A stretch of 64,000 nucleotides of DNA, taken from contig CM068545.1 in the NCBI GenBank assembly GCA_035048495.1, forward strand, positions 35,602,225-35,666,224, in the 5' to 3' direction. Position 1 is the stretch's first letter; each line of letters begins with the position of its first letter. Below the pieces are notes generated by a model. That model was not told the origin of the DNA. It ran no database searches and was given only the letters and a program-made list of their open reading frames with translations. Shown here one piece after another: positions 43,621 through 55,568 of this stretch. The stretch comes from Euptelea pleiosperma (Eukaryota; Streptophyta; Magnoliopsida; Ranunculales; Eupteleaceae). The position numbers and the translations under genes are program-made.

Positions 43621-46334
43621 CACGACTCGGTACTTGCGGGCTGAAAGGAGGGTTTTTCCGTGTCGTTGGATTTGAAAACCCTAATTTCAACACATTCGTA
43701 ATTTGATCTGATTTTTATCCTGTAAAATACAGAGATTTGTAGAGGGATTCGTGTCGGATGTCGATCTGCACTCGGGATTAGCCAGATTAGCACAATAAAG
43801 AACACATAAAATGACGGAAAAACTTGTAGAGAATGTCACACAACTTTATTTAAGTCGAATTCATTCAATTCGAACATGTTCTTACAATAAAAATCAAACA
43901 AAATAAACTAATCTAGAAAGCATTTTAACAAGAGATGGATGTAAGAGAGAAAGAGGTTTAGGAGAGAGAAAATGATAGAGAGGATTTTAGAGAGAGAAAA
44001 GGAGAGAAGGCTTAGAGAGAGAAAGTAAATCAAAAGGAGTTAGAGAGAGGGAGAACTAGAGAGAGGAGAGAGGCGATCTTAGAGAGAGAATTACCTCACC
44101 ATTTTGCACTTACCTTGGACATGATTGGGACTGGCCTGTAAAAAGGGAATTAACCATGTGGACATTGGATTGCACCACGGCGTGGTGATTGTGGCAATCC
44201 AATCATGGATGGTGGATCACCTTAGTAATGCAATAAGGAGATCTCTGGCTGGTTGATGGGAGGCACACAACAAGCCGGTAGAGGCGTTGGAAGATTTGCT
44301 GGATAGGTTGCCATCCAAGAGAGGTACTTAGGTTCCCATGATGGTGAAACTGTGAAGGAGAGGGAGTGGGCAGTGATGAAGGCTTAGCTGGGGGTTGAGG
44401 ATAGGTGCCACGTGATAAGTTCGCCAGAGTTGCAAGTTGCAACTCCGGTTAATATATGAAGAAACAAAAGAAGAAGAAGAGGGAAACAAGGAGGAAGAAA
44501 AAAGGAGAAGGGAAGTAAGAGGATGAAGAAGAAGCAAAGGAGAAGGGGAAGGCGTGAGAGGAGGTGGAAGGCAGCAGTGCTGGGCTGTGGAGGACGCCTG
44601 AAAAATTTTCAATTTCAAGTAAGGGGGAGGTGCAAGCGTGAAGCACACCAGCAGGTTGGTGTTCCGGTCCAAGGAGATGAGGGCTGCGAGGGGATGCGAT
44701 TTTTGCTCGTGGGGTTCCAGTTGTGAACACCCAACGGTGTTGCAGGTGAGAGGGATGTTGCTGGTTTCGTCGGAGTTGCAAACCTGCAACTCAGTGATGG
44801 TGTCCTAGGTGAAGACGGTCGCTAGAAGGAGGTTGATTTGTAGAGAAAATGATGGGGGACTTAAATCAGGAGGTTGCACGGTGTGAAGGCAAGAAATAAA
44901 GAAAGGAGCGGCTCCCTTCACCACTGTTGGCCGGAGTTGCAGACCTACAACTCCAGCGAATGAAGGAGAGGAAGAAGAAGAAGAAAGAGAAGGAGGGGAA
45001 GAAGAAGAAGAAAGAGAAGGAGGGAAAGAAGGGAGGAGAAGCAGACGTACCAGGTTAGTAGGAGCCTTTGCTCCTGGTGGTGGTGAAAATCGAGAGGAGG
45101 CTCGCCGATTTTAATGGAGATGGTTGTTGGGGTAGCGTTGGTGCAAGGGGCGGTGCATAATGGGGGTGACGGCTTGCTGGTTCACCCCTTGTACCAGCGA
45201 CAGCAAGAACGGAAGAAGAAGAAGAAGAAGAAGCGGCGCTCCACCAACTCGTCGGCGTAGCTCGTCGGAGTGGAGGAGGATAAGAGAAAGAAGAAAAGGA
45301 AGAAGAGATAGGGGGATGGAACCGTCCGATTCTAGTGTTGGGAGAGATTATAAAGGGCTAGGGTTTGTAAGGGTAAGGACCCATTTGGGAGTCAAACTAA
45401 AAAAATGCATTTTTCTTGAAAAAACATTATTTGCACAGTCAAACATGCCCTTAGGGTTTTGAGCTGGGATTAAGTGATGAGGATTTTATGATGAAAGTGA
45501 GATGATTGTAGGTTGTTGGATGATGAGATAGGCTGCTCACTCGATCGATCGGATGATCGACTGATTGATCAGATGTTATGGATGAATAATCGGATGGTCA
45601 GATGGTAGATCGGATGGTGATCGAATTGTGGATTTGATGGATGATGATGATAGGTTAAGGAGAGAGAGTTGGTTAGAGCTAAGAGAAAAAAATTAGGATT
45701 TAGAGAGAGGAGAGAGAATTAGGGGAGATGAGAGAGAAAATGTCAGAAAAAAGAGAGAAAATCACTGGCAGAGGGTCTGGAACCCTGGTCTTCATTGTGT
45801 CCCTTCTCACGCTTCGCTAATAGAGCAGATCATCATTTCTTGTTGATTTATGTGGCTTTAAACGCTTTGGACTGTCTCTTGGTCATTGGCTCTCCGCTCT
45901 CTTCGTTCTTTGGGTCGGCTCTTCGGTCCTCTTGTTCAGCCCGTATTTGACCCATATCTTCTAGTCATACCATGTGGGTTCTTTAATCTTTGATAATGGG
46001 CTTTTATGATCGATGTGGGCCTGCAAGTTTCGATAATCATCTAGTCGGGATTTCCTACAATAGAAGAAGTGCGTAATGAGACTTAATCAGAACGACTCTA
46101 TATCTAGACTTTCGAAAATGTGTTTAATGCATGCAAATATACCATTTCGTCCAGAAAAGTGTGTTCTACGTAACAAAGAGACTCTTACGTAGAAAAGTGG
46201 ATAAATAGAGTAGTTTTACGTAGGAGAGTGCGATAACGCTAAAAGAATAATTGCTTAAAATAAACACTTTTTAGCGAATATCACGGGCATGTTCTGATAT
46301 CGATAAAGACCCCTTCTTCATCAATTGAAGTTAC
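43621..46334. mobile_element. Insertion F: 2.7 kb, unclassified
   Basis: It interrupts gag between RELQLC and ENLCAIG, and is flanked by TCACACA on both sides (43616-43622, 46335-46341). No TG/CA ends or clear inverted repeats are visible. The interior has a GAGAGA-rich part (43930-44090), a GAAGAAG-rich purine tract (44455-45310) with repeats of GTTGCA(A/G)ACCTGCAACTC, and a GATCGATCGGATGATCGA cluster (about 45540). Long Arg/Lys- or Ser/Leu-rich ORFs reflect the purine bias and are not supported as genes. Confidence 0.55.
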
Positions 46335-46732
46335 TCACACAATTGAAGCTCTCTTGTAATGGACTTATGTGCAAAAGACTCTTCAAGAGTGCTCAAGATA
46401 TCATGGGCCGAAGTAAGGTCTTCAACCTCGCTAATCGCTTCTTCAGATAGCGATGAAAAAATAAGAGTAAGCACAAGTTGATCAGATCGATCCCACTTGT
46501 GAAACTCAGGATTCTTCTCAACTTTATCATCCTTTTGAGTGATGAACTCAAGAGGCGGGGGTTTTGTGCAATCGATATGGCCAATGAGATCTTGGCTCCG
46601 AAGGAGTGAGATCATATGTTTCTTCTACATGTTGTAGTTGGACGAAGTAAGTTTTACTGACACCATACTTGTCAAGTTTGGAAAGAAAGGGTTGTTGAGT
46701 TGAGAAGTTGCTGGAATGATTTGATTAGCCAT
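46335..46732 (-). pseudogene. Copia C gag N-terminal part
   Basis: It starts at ATG 46732 with MANQIIPATSQLNNPF. After TSSNYNM there is a TAG where a Trp codon is usual, then KKHMISLLRSQDLIGHIDC and the UBN2-type Gag domain WDRSDQLVLTLIFSSLSEEA, ending RELQLCE at insertion F. It lies 115 bp downstream of the primer site. Confidence 0.85.
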
Positions 46733-46858
46733 GGGTAGATGCTATGAACACTAGAGAGCAATGTGATACTAGAATCTCTCAAGCAATCTACCGAGAATAT
46801 GCACCTGTGAACTTGCTTTACAAAGAAGCATCTAGAGGCCCTAATAGCTCTGATACCA

Positions 46859-47053
46859 TGAAAGGTTTTGAAGTGAAAAGGACAAAAAACATGGAGAAGG
46901 AAATTCTCTGGTGGTGCTTACTTAGCAACCACAAAGGAGAAGATTATATTTATAGCCGTATGATGTACAGAAGATAGTAACTACAGAAATTAGAAACCAA
47001 GAAAACTAAATAGAAACTTTACAATACACCTATCTACACGTGGGGAGATTTTC
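46859..47053 (-). repeat. 5' LTR of copia C, inner piece
   Basis: It matches 37311-37505 nearly base for base and stops at AGATTTTC where insertion D begins. The remaining piece is 53088-53325. Confidence 0.88.
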
Positions 47054-50000
47054 TATCGCGACCCGAACCCGGGACCCATAACCCGACCCAGAAGACTATG
47101 GATCGAACCTGGTATCCGAGGCTAAGGCACGAGGTGCGGATTGAAATAATGTGAAGGAAATAGTGAGCATGTATCTAAGTCAATACACTAATCAAAATGA
47201 ATCAATCTCATAATGATAATTTAATAAACGTAAATTTGAAATTTGTTTTCGATTACATTTCAAATAGCTAGAAGCAAAACCTAAACATAGTTTCTAAGAA
47301 CGCAATAAAAGTGCTAGAATCCTCTGGCTCTAATCACTGAGCCGTTGTGGTCCATCCGGTATCTCTGCAAAAATGTTAGAATATAGGCATGAGTTATTAA
47401 CAACTCAGTCGGTTCGCTCCACCACCCAAACTTCTATGGGGATGAGCGATTAAACATGATAAAAACTATACAATGATGAAAGCGTGCATCAATAATATCG
47501 TTAATCAAATAATCGGACTCATCGGATAAATTCCAAAATCCCAATGAGTCAAAATATAACTGAGAATGCAAGGAATGGCTAAACAAGTGGCTTTCTTACG
47601 GGAGGGCCATACCGTTAATTCCACCACAAGGATCAAGGGAAGTTTCAGGTCTTTCACCATTGGGAGCAGAATGTCCCCGTTGCTCTTTAGGCTTGCTCTC
47701 GAATTCGAAAGAGCATCCAAGGGGTCAAGATCTCAACCGATCAAATCGAACCCAACCGAATAATAAATAATGAAATTAATACCGTGAGCCTCAATGCATC
47801 TCTAATAATAATAATCAATAATCCGAGATAATATCCAAAACATTCATGTCTCAATACATGAAGATAAATCAACAGGAATGCATTGAAGTCGACATACATG
47901 CTTTTTAACATAAACTGAAATAAGGTTTTCTATTTTAAACGCATGCAATTAATAATATAATAATTTTAAAACACAACCATAGAAGTAAGAGATCGGGAAC
48001 AGAATCCCATATTTGCTTCGTTATCAAATTTTATCTCAATTCTTCAAATCGGTTATCTTCTTCACGTGGATTCGATCCCAAGGATTTAGGACCTTCAATG
48101 ACCATACTTGTAAGTTAGATGTAGGCTAATTAAAATAATTTCCTGAAACTCAGAATGGGTTAGAGTTCGGTGTCAATAAATTGGAACTGGCATCAGCTGA
48201 CATTGAGCGCTAGTTGTGTCATAACTATCCGACGAGATTTGAGTTAACTTATCTTAAGGAGCAGGGGCTTATATGATTGGCTGCCATTGATTTGGCATTC
48301 TAACACTACTAGTTTAATGGGCAACAATCTGCGTCGTTAATAATCATCACGAATGCCGGTGTCAATGTGACAATTTGTAATTTGGTTACAATATTTTGAA
48401 TCTTGTTTCATAAACACACTTTTCAAGATTTTCCACTTTACTCCAAGTGAAGGTTAAGATATTATGCTTCTTAAACTCTTCTGTATTATCATTAATTTTC
48501 TTTGATAAATGATAGAACAAATAAATTTGTTGGGTGCATAGGTACAGGTCTCTATGTAATGGCTAAGTCAAAAACCTCATCTCTTCCCTATTCAACAATG
48601 AAACTATGACGTGAATTCAGTGTAGATCCAACAACTAAAAAAAAATACTAGTGTAAGACAGACAAGGTCAACCATAAGCTTGTTAAGCAACGTATCCAGT
48701 CAAAAATCATAAAGAACGTACAATACCATATTTATTCATTGTATTTAGTCACAAGTCACAGGCATGATCACTATGGATCCGACAACCAACTCCAACGGCT
48801 AAGATAGAAACTAATGCATGGTAACCACCATGGAAAACAACATAACATTAATGGTTCTTGTAAGTTTGAATAAGAATTGATGATGGGATTTGAATTTGTA
48901 AGAATGCATGGGTTTGACAGTTTGTTTTCAGCAACGATGGATCTTGATAAAATACAAACAGAATGAGAGATTCCATCCCTTAAGAAGGTTTAATCAAAAG
49001 GATTTGGGAGAGGAGCCTTACTTGAACAAAAGGTGTTGCCCGGTTGGAGAAAAGATGTAGATCTACGGTGGAACGTGATGAAAGATCGACTGCGCTCTCT
49101 TGGTTTGCAGCAACACTACAACCTTTAATGTGTTGGAAGATCTTGCACCCTATAACTTGCTATCCTTAGAAGAAATTCATGATTGATTTTTTCTATGATT
49201 GAACCTTGTTTTTTAAAGAAAAAAAAAAGGAGATAAGGTACACACTTGTAGGAATGAATGCCCTTTTGCATTCTTTGTTTTTCTAGTTCACTCGCTAAGA
49301 TAGGCTGATTAAAAAGGGGAAAAGGCTACAATCTTGGCAAGCATTATAATGGCGTCATCCACTCCAATGAACTACGAAGAAGGAATGAAGTCTAATACAC
49401 TCAAGGTTGCAGGCTCCGAGAAAATGATGAGGATGAAGTCTTTCCATAAAAAAAAAATTTATCTTTAGCCTATCATCTCCCGCTGTAAATATTTTATACC
49501 CCCTTAGAATCATTTCACTATCTTTTCTTTGTAGAATCACCTTTCAACCCTTTGTAAAAATTAAAAAAGAAAATCATCATACATTTTGCATTCGTATTTT
49601 CATGGCTTACTTTTGTGCATGAGTGGTCTAATATGCTAATTGGTTCCTCATACCTCTTAGTAGAATACCATGCAAGATTAAGGTAAGTCCGATTAATGTT
49701 TATTAGTCAAATGTTTGTTTGGGCTATTATGAAGTAATCTAATCCCTGTTGTCATTTATAAAGCCCATAATGTGTCTTGTTAATGTTGCTAGAAGCATAT
49801 ATAGATCAAATCCTGCTTAAACATCGAGACTGAAAATCATTTAGTTAAATGAAGCATCATGAAGTAATGTTTGAGGAATCTCAAAAGATGGATATCTTTA
49901 ATCATCACATCATAAGTTGATTATTTTGAAAGTTTAAACTTGCAAGTGAGGTTCAACTCTAGGTCGCAAAAAATTGCGATTAAACTAGGGGCTTCAATTA

Positions 50001-50261
50001 AAGTTAAAATTTTTCTATATGACTAATGACCTTGTAAGTATTCAAAATGGGCTAAGACTCTAAGCAAACAATTGCACTGAATTTTTCTAAATTTGAGAGG
50101 ACTCAAACGAAGCCTAAAGATTCCTAAAGAAGCTAGTGCAGATAGTCTCGATGTTTAATCATTATTTGGCATATATAGGCTTCTTCGTGCCAAAATGTTC
50201 TTTTTTGTCTAAAATATCTTTGTCGTTCATTAGTCAACCAATTTCGCCAAAAAGGGGCAAC

Positions 50262-52131
50262 TGTAGACACCCCATTTTGGCACGATCTTCTAACTTGGCG
50301 ATCGACGGTCTTGAGCTTCTTCTTTATTGGTCGATGGATTACTTAACTCATCTCAACAATTTGAATATTTTTAACCAATTGTAGAACCCCATTTAAAACC
50401 ATAAACCATCTTTAGATAACATTTTTAGAACCCAAAACTATCATTAGAAAGCCCCATCTTAAGCTATGAGAATTTAATTAAAGGTTTGACTTTTGTTGAT
50501 AAATGGTCAAAAATTGCTTGTATGTTTGATTTTACCATTAGATTTGATCAAATTAAAAGTATTTGTTCTAACTCATTCATCTTTTAAAAGAGAAGTAGTT
50601 TCACTAAAATCTAAGGGCTCAATTATAAGAGGCTTTTGTTTGGCTAATTCTTAAATGATCTCAATGTTTGACAACTTGTGTGCTAATGAGATGTCCACAT
50701 TTGAAAAGTACTTTGAATGATCTTTCAAAATATTTTTGTCTTGTCAATTTTGGACTTAAAATGATCATTTTATCAATGATTGATCAAAACTCTTGATGTA
50801 TGGTCTTGATGTATGTAAATGTACCAAGGTTCATACATCATGACACACTTTGATAATATTACTCAAACTTATCCATCCAACTCACCAAACTCCCATACTT
50901 TCTCATTTTATCCACACTTTTTTTGTTTATTCTTCACACATAAATTTTTTACAACTTTTAAACTTTTTAGATTGCCCAACTTTTTCCTAACAAATTAAAA
51001 AATTTCTTAACATATCCATATAGGACAAACTCCCTTTTACTTTTTTACCCTCAAATGACGAAACTACAATTTTCTTTATTCCTAAACTACTCCAAACCCT
51101 TACTTTTCACCTATAAATACCCCATTCCTCATTTTAGAAAATCAATCTTTCAAGCCCTCTCTTTAGGCTTAGAAAAACTTTGCAAAATAGTTTCTTAGCT
51201 TTTTAAAAACCCTTAGAAACTTCTAAAAAATCTCCCAAAGACCCCTCTTATATTAAGAAATTACGTGAAAGGAGGAAGAACTTTTGTTCTTGCTCACTTC
51301 ATTTTTTCTTTTTTTCAAGAACAAGAAAAAGAGAAAGAAGAAGAAAAGGCCAAGAAAAGAAGAATGACCATTTGCAAGGTACAATGCAAACAACAAAAGT
51401 TCTTTCTCTCTTTAACAATGTAACCACATGGGAAGGCTAAGCCACCCTACTTGATTTGTTCTTTTTCTTTTCTATCTAACTTCTATTATATGCCTTGTTA
51501 GTTCTTTATTTTAGTTCTTTTTTCTTATTTTCTTTATGATGGTCTTTTTTACTTTCTCTCTCTAGCAATGTAACCACATAGGAAGGATATGCCACCCTAT
51601 TATTTTTTTTTTCTTTATTTATCTTTTATTCTATTTACTTAGCTTTAGATTATTGTATGATTAGTTAGTTCTTTACTTTAGTTTGTCTTTCTTGTTTTCT
51701 TATGTTGTATTTTTTTTACTCTCTCTAATATATGTAGAGAACCCGAAATGCTTGCATAGTAGGGTATTCCCACATTTTCTCTTATGTTATTTATTTTTCT
51801 CCATAATATATGTAGAGAACCCGAAATGCTTGCATAGTAGGGTTTTCTATATTTTTCTTTTATGTTCTTTTACATGTAGATTCTTCTTTTTCTTAAACGA
51901 TAACTTGAGAGGATGATTGAGGGTACAACAGTAGGTAACTGTTTAAATACGGGTAAGTTGGGATGCCTAACACCTTCCCCAATTTATAAATGACTCACTT
52001 ACCTAATGATCTCTCAAATGGTTAGTAGATTAATGGAGTCACTAATTTGTATTTTGCTTATTTTAAAAAGGTATAGCATTATCTATTTTCAAACCCGATG
52101 ACCAATCACACCGTTAAAAAAGGAGTTGGTA
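50262..52131 (+). mobile_element. Insertion E: LTR starting TGTAGACACCCC
   Basis: It starts TGTAGACACCCCATTTTGGC, and GCAAC flanks both sides (50257-50261, 52132-52136). The far end reads GGAGTTGGTA. A TATA box CCTATAAATACCCC is at about 51110, and the transcribed part contains two tandemly repeated blocks: GTAACCACAT(G/A)GGAAGG at 51420 and 51570, and GAACCCGAAATGCTTGCATA at 51738 and 51817. The purine tract AAAAAGGGGCAAC just before it looks like a polypurine tract. It could thus also be the 3' LTR of a larger decayed element rather than a solo LTR. Confidence 0.55.
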
Positions 52132-52309
52132 GCAACTCCATAAGATTTGACATTTTTTTTGCCTCTGGACGGATTGTGCTATCTCACACCGGGCTCGCGG
52201 CACTTTCTGACAAAGTGTTTGTCAAAATCAGGTGGGAATTAATCTCAGCCATCGATATGAAGCATAGTGGATCTCAACCACTCATTATTGAAGCCATATT
52301 AGATAAGAG

Positions 52310-52505
52310 GGGTATAAGAAAACCATTAAATTTTTGTTAAATTCTATTTTTTTTTTAATTTTCAATTTTCAAATTTTAAATTTTAAATTTTAAATTTTGA
52401 AATTCAGCACCACTTTTTTCCGTTAAAATCATTAAAATCCATTTTTTCATTTTGCCCCTGGCCGTTTCGATCCGTTTTAACGGCCGTTTTAACAATAACA
52501 CCCCT
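52310..52505. repeat. 'AACGGCCGTT' MITE family, copy 5
   Basis: It contains TTGAAATTCAGCACCACTTT, GCCCCTGGCCGTTTCGATCC and GTTTTAACGGCCGTTTTAAC, parallel to 16950-17090. The left half is missing or diverged. Confidence 0.65.
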
Positions 52506-53087
52506 CACGAGGCATAAAAAGTGGGGCTCCTGAGCCTGACCCTTGGGCTATATGTAAATCCAAGCCATTTCATTCCTTATATGTAAGTAAATAGTAGGTG
52601 ACCTGTGCCCATGGCACTCATCGACAAAGCGTTTGTCAAAATTGGGTGTGAGTGACTGAGATCCACCATCCATTTGGTGTGATAAGACCTCGGCCATCCT
52701 TTATGAAGCCAGATAAGAAGGGGAGACAATTGTCCTATTTTGTTATATAGATTATGCGTAATGTACACACATACATTATATAAAAAATGTGTTAAATACT
52801 CATAAAATTCTTGATCGATTAGTTTGTTAACTATATTTAAACACCGTATCGCATGTGTGGGACACAAAATAATCCAACTACATCCTGGGTCCAACTACGC
52901 CTATGTGGGTCTGCATGGCATGGCCCTAAAACCCTGAAAAAGTAAGTTTCCTCGGATTTGGCCAAAAATTTTCGTAGACATTCTAATAGTTAGTTTATGT
53001 TATTTGATAAAGGGAAATGCGAAAAAAAAAATCCTGTAAAGAAATAAATTGACAAAAAAGCCCTTTTAGGGTTTTCGGGGTTTTACA

Positions 53088-53325
53088 TTTTCTCCTTCAT
53101 TTATTCAGCAAGTCTTCTTGCTTCTGGTCTTCTAATGCACATAGTAGTCCATCAAGACTTCGGTCTCCAATGCTTTCTGATGGCCAGCAAGGATCATCTG
53201 GGTATCTCCTTAATAAAGTAGGAGTCTAGCAAGGATATTGTGGAAATCTCCTTAATATGGTAGGAGATGATCCATTGGATATCTCCACATGTGAAAGATT
53301 GGCGTTGTGCACAGCTGTCTTAACA
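53088..53325 (-). repeat. 5' LTR of copia C, outer piece
   Basis: It completes the LTR interrupted at 47053. It matches 37501-37757, with a deletion near 53287 relative to that copy, and ends CTTAACA, followed by the flank GCCGA. Confidence 0.85.
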
Positions 53326-54952
53326 GCCGATGTGCTCGAAAAAAAAGATTATAGATAATGATTTTGGATAATATTGAAGTGTTAGTTCGGGTGTGATCCT
53401 AATAGATACCCGCGGAAATAAAAATTAAGAAGGACCTGGAGAGCTGGGGTGAAAAACCCCAGACTTCTACAGAAGAGCCTTTTGGCTATTCTGGACGTGG
53501 GAAGGGGAATGAGACCCAAGATTTGATTGTAGTTATAAGCGTATGAATATAATATTATTGGGCTAATCGTGAGAATATTTATTATTCTTGACGTTACTAG
53601 TTTATATCATATGTCATGCATTGAATAGGTCATATTTTTTGGATTAGAATATGCGATATTATCTATAATATATATGCAGTGTACAGTGGATTATCTACTG
53701 GGCTTTGGCTCATGGTATTTACCAAACATTTCAGACTTAATTGAAGATGATGCGAATTTCAAAGTTGATGCACTTGATAAGGGCGATATCATGAGAAGAT
53801 CGGATGGACAATTGAGAATATCGATGAGACTTTAGATATTTGTCATTTGTATCATTTTTATAAGCTTAATTATTAAAGACTCATGTTGTTTACTATTTAA
53901 AACTTTATTTAATTTTTTTTGAATCATGTGGATGATCAATATTTGACTTTCTAGACTCTTTGATTTAACCCTTTAGATATATGGCCATGAATCCTTAACA
54001 AATACATTATTTTTTTATGGATGTGTGGTACTTACAATTATTTTAAGTATTACCCGGGTACAATTATTGTTATGGTAGATTTCTGAGTCAAACTGTTAAA
54101 ATAAAATAGTAGATGATATTTTTGGGCAAAATGCCTTCACAAAAGATGTTTAAAAATAATTTTTAATAGTAAAGAATTAATAAAATAATTTTTTTATTAA
54201 GATTATATTTTTGAAGAATTTACGCCTATCCGCTTAAGTTCTGAAAAGTTAATTCCAAAAGTCTATCAAACAGAAGTTTTAGCTAAAATGTCTTTACAAA
54301 AGATTTTTATTTTAATATATTATAAATTATGGTCATTTTTAAATATTATTTTGGAGTATTTTATTTTTTATTTTTATCGCACCCTGGATCCTAGGTAAAT
54401 GGGTCATTTTTCAAGCATTCAGGTCGGATCCAGGGTGTGACATATCACTAACTGAAAGTTTTAAGTTACAGAAGTTACCTACACAGCACCAGTTCAATAC
54501 AGTATCCAACCTTAGCTTAGGCCAACTGTCGGCGCGTCCACATCCTCTAGCTCCATGCTACGAGTCACACACGCACCTTCACAATCACGAAGCCTTTGCC
54601 GCTTGTTCAATTCGGTACTCTCAAACCTACCCTCGATCAATACACCCTGATTTTAATTCTCATCCTCCGATCTCTATCGATGGTGAAGGATTCAGTACAC
54701 CCTAAACCCTAACGTTGCTCAAATAGCGTTGGGACACACGAGGTACTCTCTAGCTTACTAGGTTAAAATTCTAGTTGGAAAACCTAAGCAGAGGTGATGA
54801 TCGAGCTCTAAACTATGATCTAAAAAAAGAGAAAACCTTTCAAGAATGGAAATAGAAACTGAGGTTTTTGCTATTCGAAATAGACAACTCTATTCAATAA
54901 CTCTCTATTGTTATCTATTAATCCGTGTATTGTAAATCTCAATGGAGGATTT

Positions 54953-55222
54953 ACTTATAAGAGTATTGAAGCCCAAGGTCGTGCAAGTGATGGGGTAGTG
55001 GGAACTTGAAAATCGAATTTGAAATTGGACTTTTTCTAAGTGGTCTAATCGATTGTACTGTCTGGATGGGTTTTTTGTTCGATGGTCCAATCGATTGTAC
55101 TCTTGAGAAGTTTTGTCCCATATGGTCCAATCGATTGTATCAGAAGGTCCAATCGATTGTACTTTTTAGGCAGTTTTATCCGTAGGTTCTAATCGATTGT
55201 ATCAGAAGGTCCAATCGATTGG
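54953..55222 (-). promoter_or_regulatory. LTR-A copy 2 TATA motif and palindrome array
   Basis: AATCGATT cores start at 55047, 55089, 55129, 55151, 55191 and 55213, i.e. spacings of 42, 40, 22, 40 and 22 bp. One, at 55211-55222, is the full CCAATCGATTGG. The nearest lies about 90 bp from CTTATAAG, as in copy 1. Confidence 0.65.
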
Positions 55223-55568
55223 ACTTCCCCTTAGTCAATTTTAAGCTCATACACTGTCTTGACCTGGGTCTGTCCTGTGACTAGTTTTGACCATTATATT
55301 TTATCTATAAAATACTAATTCTATGGTCACTAAGTCACTTACCTTCTAAGTGAGCGAACACGATCTTTAGTAGAAAAAATGGAGTTACTTATTCATGTCG
55401 TCAACTGTCTGACTCTTGCAATCTTCGTCTTTTAGTCTTTACGTAGTCAAAGAAGTATGCGTACTACGACATCCTCAACGCCACATTAATGCTCGTAGGA
55501 ACAGTTACAATTATGTTTTATGTCAAATGGAATTTTTGCCATACTAGAATATGAAAATATTCTTTACA

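Larger units (their letters stand above)
47054..53087 (-). mobile_element. Insertion D: 6.0-kb LTR-type element inside the copia C 5' LTR
   Basis: It is flanked by TTTTC (47049-47053 and 53088-53092), and its removal rejoins the LTR exactly. Read on the minus strand it starts TGTAAAACCCCGAAAACCC and ends GGTTCGGGTCGCGATA, so TG is kept and the terminal CA has become TA. The ends resemble those of solo LTR-B. No polyprotein domain is detectable. It holds element E (50262-52131) and an 'AACGGCCGTT' MITE (52310-52505). It is probably a large solo LTR or a non-autonomous LTR element swollen by later insertions. Confidence 0.68.
37311..53325 (-). mobile_element. Ty1/copia retrotransposon C, full-length but dead, with three insertions
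   Basis: Minus-strand element with both LTRs, primer site, gag, protease, integrase, RT and RNase H in copia order. LTR ends are TGTTAAGACAG and CCTTTCA. The 3' LTR is 37311-37757. The 5' LTR is 46859-47053 plus 53088-53325, split by insertion D. The primer site TGGTATCAGAGC (complement of 46847-46858) directly follows the 5' LTR, and a GAGGGGGGA polypurine tract precedes the 3' LTR. Flanks are GCCGG and GCCGA, a 5-bp duplication with one change. Removing insertions G, F and D leaves about 5.3 kb. The LTRs differ by substitutions and small deletions, so it is not recent. Confidence 0.9.
36624..54442 (+). mobile_element. Solo LTR-B (Gypsy-like ends), split by copia element C
   Basis: It starts TGTAATACCCTGAACTTCTG at 36624, ends CCAGGGTGTGACA at 54442 and is flanked by TATCA on both sides (36619-36623, 54443-54447). 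Its own sequence is 36624-37310 plus 53326-54442, about 1.8 kb, with no internal coding region. It is therefore best read as a solo LTR left by LTR-LTR recombination. TGTAATACCC/GGGTGT-ACA ends are common in plant Gypsy elements, but the lineage cannot be fixed without internal domains. Confidence 0.75.
36325..55568 (-). mobile_element. LTR-A copy 2, split by a 17.8-kb nested insertion
   Basis: The two pieces are 36325-36623 and 54443-55568. Joined, they follow LTR-A copy 1 without a gap: the left piece ends AAAAGTATCA and the right resumes TATCACTAACTGAAAG, while copy 1 reads GGAAAGTATCACTAACTG. The duplicated TATCA is the target duplication of solo LTR-B. The copy carries the same palindrome array (55047-55222) upstream of a TATA-like CTTATAAG (about 54953-54960). 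The high end is TTCTTTACA at 55568, abutting a copia pol remnant. The low end near 36325 (TAGAGGGGGTTGATTAGG) is approximate. Confidence 0.75.

Noticed and set aside
44328..45462. Several frames of 100-150 codons on both strands in insertion F
   Set aside because: Overlapping frames in opposite strands follow the GAAGAAG purine bias, with no conserved motif or start context.
47075..47130. SINE or tRNA because of a B-box-like GGTTCGATCC (minus strand)
   Set aside because: It lies inside the end of LTR-type insertion D and has no A-box at the right distance.
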